NCBI GenBank assembly: GCA_947034885.2
Contig: OX344749.2
Location: forward strand, 18,863,501-18,927,500
DNA: 64,000 bases
From: Thuidium tamariscinum
Lineage: Eukaryota; Streptophyta; Bryopsida; Hypnales; Thuidiaceae
Direction of reading: 5' to 3'
Translations under genes and position numbers: made by a program
Shown: in pieces, positions 25,630 through 38,989 of the stretch
How positions within the stretch are numbered: the stretch's first letter is position 1
How the letters are laid out: the number at the start of each line of letters is the position of its first letter
Notes under the pieces: generated by a model
Seen by the model: only the letters and a program-made list of their open reading frames with translations
Databases searched by the model: none
Told to the model about the DNA's origin: nothing

Positions 25630-26700
25630 AGTTTCTAATATCGAGCAACTTTCTTGCGCTTTATCCTTTCGGCTTAAACTTCATGACCTCCCCAATCCTT
25701 GGCGCCAAAATCAAAATCCGACCTAGCCGAGATTCACCCCTGTACAACGACGACAACAAACCCCAGTGCAGCAGGATTTAGGGTTTAAGCAAAGGCTCAG
25801 TGTTGAGGTAGGAACCACGAAAAACAGGACAAGAGGAATCAGTAATTCACCGCAACAAATGAACCTCGTCGGAATCAGTTCCTCAATAAAGTATGAGCAC
25901 GACTGAGTTTCTTTCCGATTCTGTTTTCAATCTTGCATGAACACATACAAGATTTTAAAGATGATCGGAGAACGGAATAAACTAGTCAAATTCCGCTCTT
26001 TAGCAATTCTTTATCAAAGACGGTAATGCAAACCTTATGAATCATTTCAAAATTTCAACCAACTGCGCTCTAAGCTCATTGTAGGATCTGTGACTGAGAT
26101 CACTCACCAAATTCTCTATTAAGCTAAAATTGCGACATCAGCTAGAAGGTCTTCCTTCAAGTTCGACAGCCTCCTCTCGCAACTTCTAAGCTCCCATTAG
26201 ACTGCAAGAGCACCATATTGCTTTTCACCTGGATATCAATCATGTGTCCACCGAGAGAAATGAAGAATTAAGAGATGAAATTGTAGAACTAAAATCAAAA
26301 GAAACACAATGAGTTTAAACTAAGTCACCAATCTAAAACCGAAAATACATTAGCTTACAATTCCCGCGTTGTGACCTAAAGCGTTACATTTGGAATTACC
26401 ATAAGCGAAAGCAATATTCCAGCAGCTACAAATTCACACAGGATCCAACCTCCAAGATCCAAAGGGACAGAAAATGCGAAATCCTTGCGGCGGGAGAATT
26501 GGATGTTGATTGCGCAGCAGGGGAAGTGTAAGGAAAACTCGAATTGCATTGCTTGAAGCTGGACTAGATTTTTAAAAGACGAAGACATCAATTCAAAACT
26601 GGTGAAGAAGAGGCGAATCGCTGCAACTGAAATACAATTGGGCATAATCCCAAAGACCTAAAAGCTAAAGTTTAGAGCTTGTAACACGAAGGTGAAACAA
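25630..26700 (-). promoter_or_regulatory. Leader and promoter region of the ABCI11 gene
   Basis: GC-balanced DNA continues about 1.05 kb upstream of the ABCI11 start codon and then gives way to AT-rich DNA. It includes an 89-codon frame at 26,376-26,645 (-) with a C-terminal hydrophobic stretch (GGWILCEFVAAGILLSLM). I do not recognise it; it could be an upstream ORF, a leader exon or chance. Confidence 0.35.
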
Positions 26701-28021
26701 AGCATGAACATTGAAAAGTTCTCCAAAAACAAATGAGTGTTATTAAAATTTTGTTGAATCCTGTTAGGAAGTTAAACAAGGATTCCAACATATATTAACC
26801 TGAAATTTTTGGGAGTTGATTTAGCTTAAGAAATCATAAACTATTACTAAATTGTGATAGATTATAGTATGTGAAATCCTTGTAAATGAGAATGAATTTT
26901 AGGTGTTGGATGTGAGGTAGGGTTTCAAAGGCTCTATACTCTTGAGGCCTAGTGTTGAAAAACTTACTATTTTGGAAAAGTGTTGATGGTCTCATTACTA
27001 GATCTTTTGCATTTTTTCACAAATCAATAGAAACCACAATTTTGACCAATCAAAAGAAAATTCATATACTAAATAAAGAAATTGTATTTTTGGTGAATTT
27101 TTGAAGTTGTATCTTCAAAATTCATTTGAAGAGAATTTTAAAATAATTTTATAATTTTGACCATACGAGTACTTTCTACATTTTGTGCTTCACATTATCT
27201 TCTTTGTTATTAACTTCAAAAAAATTACTGAACTTACATTTTATAACACATTTGTGTTTTGTCCTAACCCCTTGGGCTTTTAGGGGTTAAGGTATTACAA
27301 ATGATCAACTTTATAATCTTTACAAATAGAAAATTTATAAATCTAAGAAAATAAAACATGGGTTATTTAAATTTATTAATTATAAATTCAGAAATTAAAC
27401 TTTTATGAATTTTTAAGAATATTTATTTCATTTTTTCCTATTTCAAGATTCATTTACATAATATAATAAAAAAATTATGTTATAGGAAAGCAAATGTTTG
27501 ATATAAACAAGAATTGAACCAATTGTGTTCTAAGCTCATTGTAGAAAAAGACATTAGAGGAGTTTTTGGCCTTCAAGATATTGTATCAAGGCTATTCTTT
27601 TAAAACTATTCTAAATGTTGCAAACTAGCTCATATTGGTCTGAATTTTCAAATTGAAAATAATAATATAATATAATATTTTATTTTTTAAATGTATTAAA
27701 AAGTTTAAAAAATAGTTTTTTAATTAAATAATAATTAATTAATTAATATTATATAACATGGTAGTCATCCAACTACATCAAATTGCTAATGTGTCAGCAT
27801 TTCTAATGTTTCCAACACTTAGGAACTTATAGTCTTTTATAGGCTCAAATCTCTCCTAATGAATGTTTAATATAAACCAAAATTATTTGACTATTTTTAA
27901 GCCACTCTTGGCTACTCCAACCTTTTAAGGTCAGATTGATAGCCACACGCAATACAAAAATTTAGACCCTACAAAAGGTTGTGAGATTGTTGCTATAGCA
28001 AAACAATTACAAGAAAAAAAA

Positions 28022-28115
28022 CTTAGAAATTAGAAATTTCTAATTTCTAATTGGCAATTCATGTCAAATTAGAAATTTCTAATTGACAATTGACAATTCA
28101 TGTCAAATTGGAAAT
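28022..28115. repeat. Short palindromic tandem repeat
   Basis: AGAAATTTCTAATT-type palindromes recur three to four times, interleaved with CAATTCATGTCAAATT (about 28,055 and 28,095). The result is a locally self-complementary AT-rich block. Confidence 0.6.
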
Positions 28116-29189
28116 TTCAAAAAATAATATTATATATATATTCTTAAAGTTAAATTTTTTTTGTATTTGCACTATGGTTGAAAATCAATGAAAGTTAACA
28201 ACCCTTTGTAGGATTCAAATTTTTTGTAATGACAATTTTAATTCTTGTTAAACACCTTACTTATACAAGTTTTTTCAATTGAAAATCTAATTTTCTTCTT
28301 TATATTGGAATTAAATATATATTAAAATTAAAATACCTTCTACTTAGAATTTCAAAACTTTATAAAACCTTCAATGTGCAAATCTCACTTTTAATATTTT
28401 CTAATGATATCTATAAAACCTTTATTTGCCTAGTTATTATATTTGGAATTGCAATAATTTTTTTGGCTTTAGTGTCTATAAAACCATACAAGTGCTCACC
28501 TTTCACTCACTCACTTTCAAATTGTATTCAAAAGGTTCATCCTCCATTAAGCACTATACTATGAAATATACAAAATTATTTTATGAAGTTTATTTTTCTT
28601 ATTTTTATAGCACTTTAAATGACCAAAGCAAAGCCTTGAAGTTGAATATATTTTGCTTTATAAGTCAAAATTGTGTAGAAATGCAATATGCGCATTTCCT
28701 TCTCTTCAACTTCTCCATCCAAATGAAGGCATCCTCATCCATTCAAAATGCAACAATATTCAATGCAATGATAAAAAAAATGGAAGGAAGAGAAATGTGG
28801 TTTTGAAACTTTTGAGACAAAATGAATTATGGCTTGAGAAGAATCTAGGTGTAAGATCTTGATTTAGTAAGTTTTCTTTATCTTTCCATCTTTATAAAAA
28901 TTGATTCATGATCATGAATCACAAATTAGGTTTGAAGAATCAACAATGAGAATTCACATTGCTAAAGAATTGGCAAAATTTCATTGTCAATATAATTAAG
29001 ATGTTTTTTCATTTGGTTTATATAGCTTCTACTTTACAAAGCTTTTGAAAACATCCATTTTTCACATACACCTAGTAGATGCAAACTTTCTTAAGGAATA
29101 ATTTTTATAGAATAATTAATTCATATCATTGTTGAGCAAGAGAAGAAAATCCTTACTATCAACTCAAAAGATGGTTCCCTTTCCGCTTG

Positions 29190-29410
29190 TCAATACACAC
29201 ACACACCGGGTGAACAACAATAGTTGGATCTAGGGGAAAAACAAAAAACCTTCTCCTACTACTAATCTAGTTGGGAGGGGGAAAAAAACCAATTGATGTG
29301 GCCATCAATTACAATACGGATATGGATATGGAATATTGAGCATAGAATATAGAATATAGAATACAAACATAAGATATAGAATAAGGGTTGCATATATATA
29401 GAATACATAT
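29190..29410 (-). repeat. Degenerate GGATAT/ATAGAATAT low-complexity element, copy 1
   Basis: Irregular repeats of ATAGAATAT and GGATATGG follow a G-rich block (GTTGGGAGGGGG). The same arrangement on the opposite strand is seen at about 41,190-41,440, and related ones at 52,830-53,110 and 55,605-55,805. Sharing a flank as well as a low-complexity body suggests a common mobile or duplicated element rather than independent slippage. Confidence 0.55.
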
Positions 29411-31323
29411 ACATACAAAATTACATTATCTTATATTGTTTACAAGAAAAACTATCTACAAGAAAATACCAATGATGAATAGTGGTGTTGAGGTGGAAAA
29501 AATATTTAATCTAATTGCATCAAGTTAATCAAATTGAGTACCCATGATGTCACTATCTATAACATCATTCAATGGTAGAGGGTTTTTTTTCGTACAATCA
29601 AAAGAAGATCATCTAAACAAGGAAAAGATTGTCATTATTTTCCTATTCAATTTCTTTGATAATCCCAAAATGTCCTTTGTCATAGAATGAATTTTTAAAA
29701 TTTTCCAAAGATTCTTATTATATCACTTTTAACAACGATTTTTTAGAAACTTTTAGAAAGCAACTAAAGAAATTGACTTTTTGAAAATGTGATTCTTATT
29801 TTAATTTGTGGTTAGGTAAAAACTTATACCCTCTTTAGTACAAAATCTTTGAGATCAAACAACAATAGCATATGCAAAAAATGGAACAAAAAACAAAAAG
29901 TTAACATCTTTTATCTCATAAATTAAGTTCATGCCTTCATGGAAAGGCGTCATTTATTATATTTTAATTAGTGTCGTGAAAGTTATGAAGAGTCTTGTTT
30001 CATTGGCAACTTGGGTGGATCAATCTTTGTATGTTTCATATCCCCATGCAGCGAGGGGGTATTTTTGAAGGGCTATTTACCTATACAAACATTGTGTACC
30101 ATCTTTATACTCTGACTACTTTGTACAACCAACTCTAAATAAAATTGATCCTACTAAATACAATTTGATTTTGAAAGTCCCCTACTTTATTTATAAATCC
30201 TTTGTAACTTTTACCTTGAAACAATAAAACCCATGCTATATTATGTTGTACGTGGTTTTTAAAATGTGGGAAGTGATCCACTCAGGATTGGCAATCTAGA
30301 CATCTTTCCAAAAAGTAATGTATAGGATTTGCCTTTGAATTCAATTCTTACAGTTTTTCAAGACAAAAATGTAGATAGGATGTAGATTGTTTGCTACAAC
30401 AATTTTATAGTCAAAATTCACATATTTCAATTTTATTTTGAAACTAATGACGATACAATTTTCCTTCCAATTTATATCTATCTCTATTGTCTTGACAAAT
30501 TTTTAAAGATTAAATTATATTGCTTTTGTATGAAAAAAGATTCCTAGATTTTCAACTCAATTTTCCATCACAAAATTCTATGTTGCAAGAAAATTAAATT
30601 AAGAAGATTCAAAGTCTACAAACCAAATATGACAATGTACAAAAAAACTTGTACTTTCACTTTCAACATTTTACAATCTAAAACATCAAAGTTTATTAAA
30701 TTTTTCCACATTCACATTGCAAGTTTACTACACAATCCTTTGTTTAGATTTGTAAAAAAATATAGTTTCTTCCTTGTGGCTAATAATACTAGAAATGGCA
30801 TTTTTTGAGTTTTTTTTTATTGAATCAGTCATAACCCTTTAGGGAATAATATAACTTTGTGTCACTTGCTCTTTTTCTATAATAGCCCCGTAAAATAGAA
30901 CCACCCATTCCTAACTAACACCCAATGGCCAACTTGTAAATTGATGTATTTCTAACCAAGGCTAGAATGTTTTCTTTTATCTTTTTCAATGTTGGGACTA
31001 AAAGTTCATGACATATGTTCCAAAGTAGTACACAAGAAAGTAGGAAACAATGGGTGGGAGTAGTTTTTTGAATGATTGAAATTAAAAAAGATCAGAAATT
31101 GGCTATGGATCTAGCACACTTTTTGCCTTTCAAAATTCATTGAAAACTCAGTTTTCATGATAAATTACCAAAATATTTGCAATCCCCATCATTTTTATCA
31201 TTGCTCCTCTGAAAATATCTGTTTTGCTTTGAATAACACCAAATTATGTCTAGAATACCTTAAATGATTGATTATAGGTGGTTCTACCATAGTCAAATGT
31301 CCCTTTTAATTCTTAACTCTTAA

Positions 31324-31888
31324 CCCTTAAAGGACTAAGGCCATTTTTTTTTGTCAAAAACACTCAACTACCATTTCTTTAGTGTTCATCCATGAAAATT
31401 GAAAAAACATTTATTTTCTTAGAATTTAACAATAGGATCTTGTACTCAACTTGTAAGAGATCATATGACAAAAATTTCATGAAGTTTGAACATATAGATT
31501 GAAAATATGAGCAATCAAAGCTATTTTTTCAAGAAGATGCTAAAATTGCCCGAAAAACAACATTGTCTATAAGTTTTTCATTACTACTCTAAATAGAATG
31601 AATCAAAACTTCAAATATAAACAAAAATATATGGTTTTGTGGAAAATAATTTTAATTTTAATTTTGTCTTTTTGCAATTATTTTGTTGCTTGACAAGTTT
31701 AGTGTTGTACTTTTGTGTTATAACTTTTGTTCCTATACACCAATTGAAATAAAAACTATAATACCATAAGGCTAATCACTTTTTTTAATCTTATGGAACA
31801 ATTTAAAAAAGTCTCACCAAAAATCAAGGTCATAGGAACCTACCCTAAATCCATTTTGTCACCTAAGGGGACAACAATCCTTTAGGGG
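31324..31888 (-). mobile_element. TTAA/CCC-terminus element, shortened copy (565 bp)
   Basis: The left end is TTAACCCTTAAAGGAC and the right end ATCCTTTAGGGGTTAT, the latter with one change in the boundary TTAA. Internal text (AAAAACACTC..., then AATAGGATCTTGTA) matches the right part of the 925-bp copies in reverse orientation. It is about 350 bases shorter than the full copies and has no coding capacity. Confidence 0.6.
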
Positions 31889-31892
31889 TTAT

Positions 31893-32077
31893 ATGTTGAG
31901 ACAAACGTTTCATGTACAATGGATTGTAGAGAATCTTTTTGTGTGGAACAAAAATGCAACTATTCATCTATAAATTTTTGTGTACAAAGGGGAGATCTTC
32001 TTTGGTAGTTTGACTTTCAATGAGTGGTTTAATACTTTCATAATGATTTCCATGGTCACCAATCCATCCTTCAAGGG
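31893..32077 (+). mobile_element. Copy of the 222-bp TTAA-flanked element, left end unclear
   Basis: AGAGAATCTTT, AATGCAACTATT, GGGGAGATCTTCT, TGACTTTCAATGA, ATGATTTCCA and GGTCACCA appear in the same order as in 56,831-57,052. The right terminus CCTTCAAGGG followed by TTAA (32,078-32,081) also matches. The left end abuts the 31,324-31,888 element, and its own terminus is degraded. Confidence 0.6.
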
Positions 32078-32081
32078 TTAA

Positions 32082-33915
32082 TTTTATCACTTTTCAATTC
32101 CAGTTTTCTTCAATCTGCTGGACCTTCCGGTTGAATTCTCACCAACTATCAATGGCATAATATACTCTACATTGGAGTTGACTGATGGGAGTAACCAACA
32201 CTGATGACTAATTACATGATAGTAAACAGTCAAGCCAAAATATGGAGTAACAAATTGTTGTCAATCTCAATAAAACAATGTAGTCTGTGATACATTCTTC
32301 ACCATTATTCTTGACCTCAACTACACAGTTCACCAAAGACACCCCTGCTCCATTGGTTAATAATGTAATCTTCACTAAACAGTGAAGATGGGTTCAGAGG
32401 CATCAAATGGCCCATTGCTCGAGTATACATTCCTCGTTTATGAGATTGGATAAGAACTCTTTCTGTAGGCAATCGGAATCACAACTGTTCACTGGTTTCC
32501 AGTGGGGGACTATCAACTAAGGTAATATTCCATGCTAATGTTAGAGTGGAAATAAACCCAGCTATTGTATCTGTAATGAAGCCTTTCAAATATGCAAGAT
32601 GCTCCCGGAGAGATCTGCCAGCAAATCCAATTTGATTCCCCTACGTTACAAATCCCAGGAACTCCCTTATAGCATGCAGGATATTTCATTAAAGGAATAA
32701 ATGATAGATACCGGTAGTCTAAAACAGAAAACCAAGGGATGCGTTTGAAAATTGGCAATGGAAATGGCAAGTTCAGTTCAGTTGGGCATGAGGGCAGTAC
32801 CAAGAAAAGACCGAGGTGGACAATTAAAATTCAGTAAAAACAATCATCCAGTCTACATAATTTAAGAATATTTTTCACTAACCGATGTTGTCGACATGGT
32901 GGCTCCCACAGTCGTGGACCGGCCGGCTCCACTTGATCAAAGTCCCCACATGGGCACCCCAGCATTCCGCATGGTCATTGGCCTGCCTCGGAATCCACGA
33001 GAGTTCCCAATCCGTTAATAACAGGAGATCTTACGGTCCTCGGAGGTGGGTCCTCTATGCTATGTCCTCTCTGTGCTTTTCTGTCGGCTACACATTTGTG
33101 TCTTCAAGTTGGGCACCAATAACCAAATACTCCGTAACTTATGAAGTCCAGACCCAAATTGAACGGTCGACTTGCGGGCATCCACCTCATCGTAGAGCAG
33201 ATGTATTGGTCCTGTATAAAGCGTTTAAGGCCAGGTAAATGACCACACCTATGATCTCCGTCCTCGATATTGTACCTAGCATGTATCTTTTTCTTAAACT
33301 GCGAAACATCTGTCACTCTGGCTGGAGTACGGACATCAGGGACAACCTCGAAAGCTTGAAAGCACCTAATGAACCACGACATGTGGGGTCAGGCTCGGAG
33401 CAATGGCGAACTCGTTCAACATTCCTACCTTGTCAGTATTTTATCTCAATAATGTTAAAAAAAAGCCTTCAGTTGAGGTCAGGCAGTACTCCTTCACCAA
33501 CCACATCCCGAAATCGCAGGCATGTTCCCAACCATGTATCTCTTCTCACCCCTTCCCTAGTAATGAATAAAAAATCTTCATTACCTTCCATGCAACCGCA
33601 GATATCGTTCACTGGAAAGTATCATCCTTTCCAATTTTGTAGATTGGACTCAAAGACTTGTCGTATTTAAAAGTCTAAATTCCATATTCCCAGAACATCA
33701 GGCGGTGGTCTTTCCAGCCCAACCAATCTGTGACTAGCTCTTGCAGCTCTCGAGGTTCAGTTCAAATCAGTCAAAAAGTGTGACAGGCAAGAAAGTGATT
33801 AGAGGTGCGCACCCTCGTTGCACACCGTCTTGGTTGAACACCAGGCCTGGGCGCTTGTTAACAGACTGGAGAATCTGGCTCGAACATTCCAGGAACATGA
33901 CGAGTACTCAAAGCA
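32082..33915. other. GC-balanced non-coding block downstream of the COA5-type gene
   Basis: Unlike the AT-rich flanks, this block is about as GC-rich as the leaders and introns of the genes here. Open frames of 60-143 codons occur on both strands (32,885-33,238 +, 33,239-33,670 +, 33,104-33,382 -). None resembles a protein I know, and none has neighbouring splice-joined support. It may include the 3' UTR of the COA5-type gene, a decayed gene or transferred DNA. Confidence 0.4.
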
Positions 33916-35228
33916 CTATACAAATCTAAGCAATTCGGGATTGTTGAAAAGCCGTTCTCGAACCACTAGGCCAACCTGCATAAAGAATATCAATAAATCA
34001 GAACATCCAACCCACTTTCGGTGATCTAACCAGATCAAACAACCTATTTCTCATAGCTCTGGAACATTAAGGATTGCGACAATTGGACGGTCGTATCCTT
34101 GGCAGAGTTATACATAGCATTATGTCCTTCCTACTCAACAAATGATCAATCTCCACTAGATTCTCTATCTCCAACAAGAATTGTGTAAGGGCACCCCAAT
34201 CTGATTGAGAACCTCTTGGGGTTCGAGATTTTCCCCTTGATTCAACAATCTGGGTCGACAGAGTTCGTTCTCTACAACCAGAATGTGAGAAAACTACCTA
34301 AGCTTTACCTGTTCGTGCTTGCATTCGATATACTTGTCTCGTATGTCTCTGCACGTCGATGGCGCCGTCACATTCTTGTCTAATGCGCAATCCTTGAATG
34401 ATCGTTTCTCTTCCTGAACAGAAAGGGGACCATTTTTACAAGTACATGAATCTTACATTTAGGCCTAAAGCATTCTCCTGTGAAACAAGATGAGGGAGAT
34501 TTTAAAAAACGAGTCACGACACATTAGGAGTCCTAACTGTGATGTAACATCATTAAGTATGATAAAAAAATTAAACTCAGAATCACGCAGATCCCGAAAA
34601 TTATAAAGCACTGAAGCCTACAAATGGACGGAGATCGTTCCAATAAGTATAAGCACCTAACTGCTCTCCTGTGAAACAAGACGAGAGAGATTTGGAAGGG
34701 AAAAAAAAAGATTCACGGTAAATTCAGATACCTAGCGAAATGCGGCACCATTGAAACCCTAAAACTCAAATTCACGTAGATCCTCGAAAATTAAAAACCA
34801 CGAGGGCCGACAATGTCTCATTAGGTTAAGCACATATGAGCACAACCTATGCCACTGCAATTATTTCAGAGTAGAAGTTCACTCGATCAGAAGATTCGAG
34901 TGGATTGAATGAGTGAGCCACTTCATACAGTAGCCAATCCTACTTAAATTTCAATCTACATTCAAAACTCTAAATTCAAACCAGAATTTCCCAAGACAAC
35001 GTGAGAGAATTCTCTCCACAATAAAAGTGGTCGTTTCACTGACAGCAAACGAAAACCATATCACACAATTCTCGTCTCAAATCTCAGCGTGCATCCAAGA
35101 AAAAAAGAAAGAGAATGATTGTGTTGAGGAAAGACCTGCATGCAGGCAGATTCAGAGAGGCACTTGACCAGGCTCAAAGCCAAAACTCGGCAAGACTTGT
35201 GCACTTGGGGTTTTGCATCATCCGCCAT
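33916..35228 (-). CDS. COA5/PET191-type cytochrome c oxidase assembly factor (twin CX9C)
   Basis: PET191/COA5 is a small mitochondrial intermembrane-space protein needed for complex IV assembly, imported through disulfide relay by its twin CX9C motifs. Exon 1 (35,228-35,136) encodes 31 residues containing KSCRVLALSLVKCLSESAC. Exon 2 (34,413-34,309) encodes 35 residues with FKDCALDKNV, then TCRDIRDKYIECKHEQ. Cysteines are spaced C-9-C in both exons, at residues 13/23 and 52/62. Both joins are phase 0 at good GT-AG sites. A tentative exon 3 (33,975-33,916) adds VGLVVRERLFNN and a short tail before TAG; its acceptor ATGCAG has a fair pyrimidine tract. In known family members this part is an RARIRG-like basic segment, which the tentative exon resembles only loosely. 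The total would be 85 residues. Without exon 3, reading through the donor adds four residues before a stop. The frame is open upstream of the chosen ATG, but MADDAKP fits the family's short N-terminus. Confidence 0.82.
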
Positions 35229-37907
35229 GGCGACCAGAGTCCACCTCTGGTAAGTTACAATGCAAACAAGCAAACAAGCGGAGAGCGCGAACTCATGTAG
35301 GCTGGGCCAAAAGGAACGGGGAACCAAGGGAACGAAAGTCGTTCCCTTGAGGGCAAATTTTCGCCTGCCGATCGGGAAGAACCGGCTTGTTCAAAGTCAG
35401 CCGGTGGAATTGGGAAAAAAAACATTTGCGATTTGAAATATGAGAAAAAAAATCAGTTAAAAAATCTTTAAAAAATATGCTTCGAGAGAAAAATAGAGAA
35501 AAATAGTGAAGATAATTAAGCAGGGTACTTCTAAAATTGAGAGTCAATTTGGGAATTAGAGAAAATTAGTTAGTAAAACTAAAAAAAATTTAATTCCAAA
35601 CATTGACTTCTTTGAACTTATGCCATGTTAATTAGTTTTTTAATATATACAATTGTATCTAATCAATAGAGAATACCCCTTCATATTTACTCTACATCAC
35701 ACTCCATACCTAGTGCTTGTAGCTGTACATTTAATGGCACTCCACTATATACTTAAACCTATTCTCTTTGTTATATAGAGTTAGGTGCTATGGTACTATT
35801 ATAATTTACTCCCTTTCCTTCAAAAGGAAAAATTTAGAGCAAGTGGGTAGAGTTCAAGTAGTTCAAGTAGTTCAAGCAAAATTTATTAAAAAAGGCTACT
35901 AAGTCAAACTCAAAATTTACTTGGGATTTAGTATTAACGATAGTGAGACCCATCTATGAAGAACAAATGACGAAGTTAGATTGAAACTAACTCAAATTGG
36001 ACTATGAAAAAAAAAGATTAGACAAGCCCAGGGAGATTACTCGTGGTTTTTAGAAAACTATGTGAGTTAAAAGATAGGGTCCATTTAATTCAAAGGGGAC
36101 AAATTTTATATAATATGTAGGGCTACTATAGGGTCCTTGAAATGCCACATATCTTATTATATATAAATTAGGCTATGTAAAAACATTATTTAGTAGGAAT
36201 TTTTATTAATAAATTAGCCTTTACAAATAGGGTCCATACAATTTTTTTGTAATACAATGACTATAAATGTAGACAAATTATTTTAAGTGAATGATAAAAC
36301 CTACACAATCTAGCAAATAATTGTAGCATGTACAATCAAATCTTTCCATAAGTATGCCAAGTATGTGACAACATGGAAGAATCTATTGTTCCAAGACAAA
36401 AGAGTTGAGTTGTAAATTTACAATGAGGTTTTACACTGGGAATTTGTATTCACACAAAATACCCATTAAAAATTTATTGTAGGGTTTGGGTACTGTCACT
36501 TCCATGCGGTTAGGGTTGCTAAGAATGTTGGCCTTATTGTCTCACACCATTGATTCTAAACTCAAACCATTGCAAATGTGTACATATAGATAAAATATAT
36601 GGTCTCTATGTTAAAATAGAGGTCATATTCAGGTGTTAATGTACATTGTTTTTAGAGTGTTAATTTCTCATGTTGTTGATGTTATATTGCTAGTATTAGT
36701 GTTTTTATTAGTTTCAGCATTATAACTATGTTGAATGTTTTTATAATGTTGTTGTTATTCACCATATCATGTTGTTTAGAATACATGGTATAGAATTTGT
36801 AAATATTTAAGTCTAATGTTGCATTTTACATTTTTATTTGTCATTTGAAATTGTACTACAATACAAGTAGTGTATATATTAAAAAAAAGTGTTCATGTAT
36901 AATACTAGTTTTATAGTGTCTATTGTAAATAGGTATGAAAAAATTAGACATGTAAGTTTTGTATATAAGATAGCCCAACTATAAAAAAAATATGAATGAA
37001 TTTATAAAAAATCATAGGATATTAAAAATATGCCTTTGGTATCTTTATATGTAAAAATACAATCATCTTAATTACTATAATGAAGGTAAATAGTCCCATA
37101 TATGAAGGTAAATATCCTGTTCACGCACATGTATACTTAAAATTACAAGGAGTGATCTCTCCGAGTAGCCAAGCAAAGGAAAAGAACATCTTTTTGCAAT
37201 ACAAATCTATATGGTCTTCTAGAACCACCATTGTATTTTTTCCAAAGAACTCAAGGGGGCTATACGATGATTTTTAACCTAAGAATGTTAGCTTCCTAAA
37301 AATAAAACAGATAGAAGTTGTTTCTGTAGTTTTTAGATGCTTACACAATATTCCATGAATTTTCAAAGTTAAAACCTTAGGATGTCCTATTCATGCAGCT
37401 AGACTCCCCTTAAAGAGCCACCTTCAAAGGATGAAATGCTGCATTTTTTATTAGTTGCCTCAAAGTACTCCTCAACTCCCATTAGTTGTTTATTGTACTT
37501 GTGGTTGTTTTAGGACATCAATTAATCCTTTTCATCAAAACATAGTTAGTGCAATTAGGTGCACATACCTTAACCATGGTTAATCAGACCAATTACAAAT
37601 TTTTGAGGAGCTATCAAACTCTAGATATGATTGCAACTTTGTATGGATATTTCTACTCTATATACAATATCTTTTGGATAACAATTCTTGCTATCGTAGG
37701 AGTAGTGTTTATTAGAAATATCCAAAATTTTGAATTCACAAAAACTTCAAGATATTTTAAAACTTCTTTCCTAATTTAATATAACATAATTATATAACAC
37801 AACACACCATTTACACTAAGAGGCCAAATCTATTCTAGTCCTTTTAGGAATTAATTTTTGTAGTTGTAATTGAATATTTGATGGTAATTAGTGATAGTTA
37901 GTAATAA
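35229..37907. other. Promoter of the COA5-type gene grading into AT-rich intergenic DNA
   Basis: GC-balanced sequence extends only about 180 bases upstream of the start codon, so the leader is probably short. From about 35,410 onward the sequence is AT-rich with no recognisable gene. Short frames at 37,080-37,277 and 37,549-37,779 resemble nothing I know. Confidence 0.5.
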
Positions 37908-37911
37908 TTAA

Positions 37912-38835
37912 CCCCTAAAGTTTCATGACTCTGTATTCACCAAAAACGCTCGAAAACTGCCATTTCTAGTACAACTACCAATTTTCTTGATAAAAACAAT
38001 TTTTGACACATGTAACCATAGGATCTTGTAGTATAATGTCTAAAAAACATGTGGTAAAAATTTCAGAAAATTCCACCATGTGGATCAAAAGATATAAGCA
38101 TTCAAATTCACCAAAACCATTTTTTCAATCCTGCAAAAAATCGGGTAGCTGCACTTCACAAGCTCACTTCTCAAGGAAAAAATGTTGAAAATGGTGGTGC
38201 CTCTTTGAATTCAGTTTCCTAAACAAGATGGAGATATGCTCAAAAAATTTCATGTCATTTGGAATTGTACAACATATAGGAAAAAAATAGTAAGTAAAAA
38301 GAAGTAGAGAATGATTCATAATACTAAATTGTTAAGAATTTAATTATAGAATTAAAAAATGAGAATCCCAATGGTTGTAATGTTGTAATAATAAATCTAC
38401 ATCCTAGGGTTTTATTTTTTTACAAAAATATTGAAAATTGAGTGAAATAAACAACTTCGAAGTTTCTTTGATAGTAGAGAATCCATTACTGCCCGCAAAC
38501 AAAAAAAACTCATAACTTTTGACTCTTTGATTCAAATGGAATGATTCAAAGCTTTCCACTTATATATAAATGTAGAAAACCAGTTTAAAATTTTCATTTT
38601 TTAAAAACGTGATTTTTTCTGATCTGCCGGAACTGCCCAGTTATGAAAAAAAGTAACATATTAGGCCATAACTTTTGACTCATATCTCCAAATGTCATGA
38701 AATTTGGTACACATGAAGATATTCCTTGCCCCCACCTTCTATTAAAATTTCAGCCCAAAATATTCAAATTTCCAATCACACGTACCTGCCCAAAATTTCT
38801 ATACGGCCAAAAAATGCATGTTGGTCCTTTAGGGG
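37912..38835 (-). mobile_element. TTAA-flanked CCCC-terminus element, 924 bp
   Basis: The ends are CCCCTAAAG and its perfect complement CTTTAGGGG, bounded by TTAA at 37,908-37,911 and 38,836-38,839. In reverse orientation it aligns along its length with 60,904-61,828 (for example AAAAACGCTC.AAAACTGCCATTT, ATAGGATCTTGTAGTA, CATAACTTTTGACTC, CCAAAAAATGCATG). There is no reading frame for a transposase, so it is non-autonomous. Confidence 0.8.
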
Positions 38836-38989
38836 TTAATTGTTTACAATGTTTTATTATAGGTGTATAGTTTTTTAGTTTAGTTTTATATTCAAAGGTC
38901 AAATGAGCATTAAATTTGAATTGCATGCAAGTTAATAAGAGTAAAAAGTACCAAGAATTGTATACCAAGAGTTTTAACCTTTAAATTTT

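Larger units (their letters stand above)
26701..31319. other. AT-rich intergenic DNA
   Basis: No gene recognised. Small structured items (28,022-28,115 and 29,190-29,410) are listed separately. AGCTCATTGTAG preceded by similar text occurs at about 26,075 (in the ABCI11 leader) and at about 27,534, suggesting a short dispersed repeat. Confidence 0.6.

Noticed and set aside
26376..26645. 89-codon - frame with a hydrophobic C-terminus, considered as a small membrane protein
   Set aside because: No family recognised and no splice partner found; kept only as a note in the ABCI11 leader region.
26050..27560. AGCTTAGAGCGCAGTTGG-like words on -, considered as a tRNA or SINE A box
   Set aside because: No B box, acceptor stem or cloverleaf could be drawn around them.
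33104..33382. 92-codon - frame considered as an exon of the COA5-type gene
   Set aside because: No twin-CX9C or RARIRG-like text, and its position lies beyond the in-phase stop of the tentative exon 3.
35115..35300. RHGDQSP-like string on +, recalling the histidine acid phosphatase motif
   Set aside because: It is antisense to the twin-CX9C exon of the COA5-type gene, and no phosphatase sequence continues on either side.
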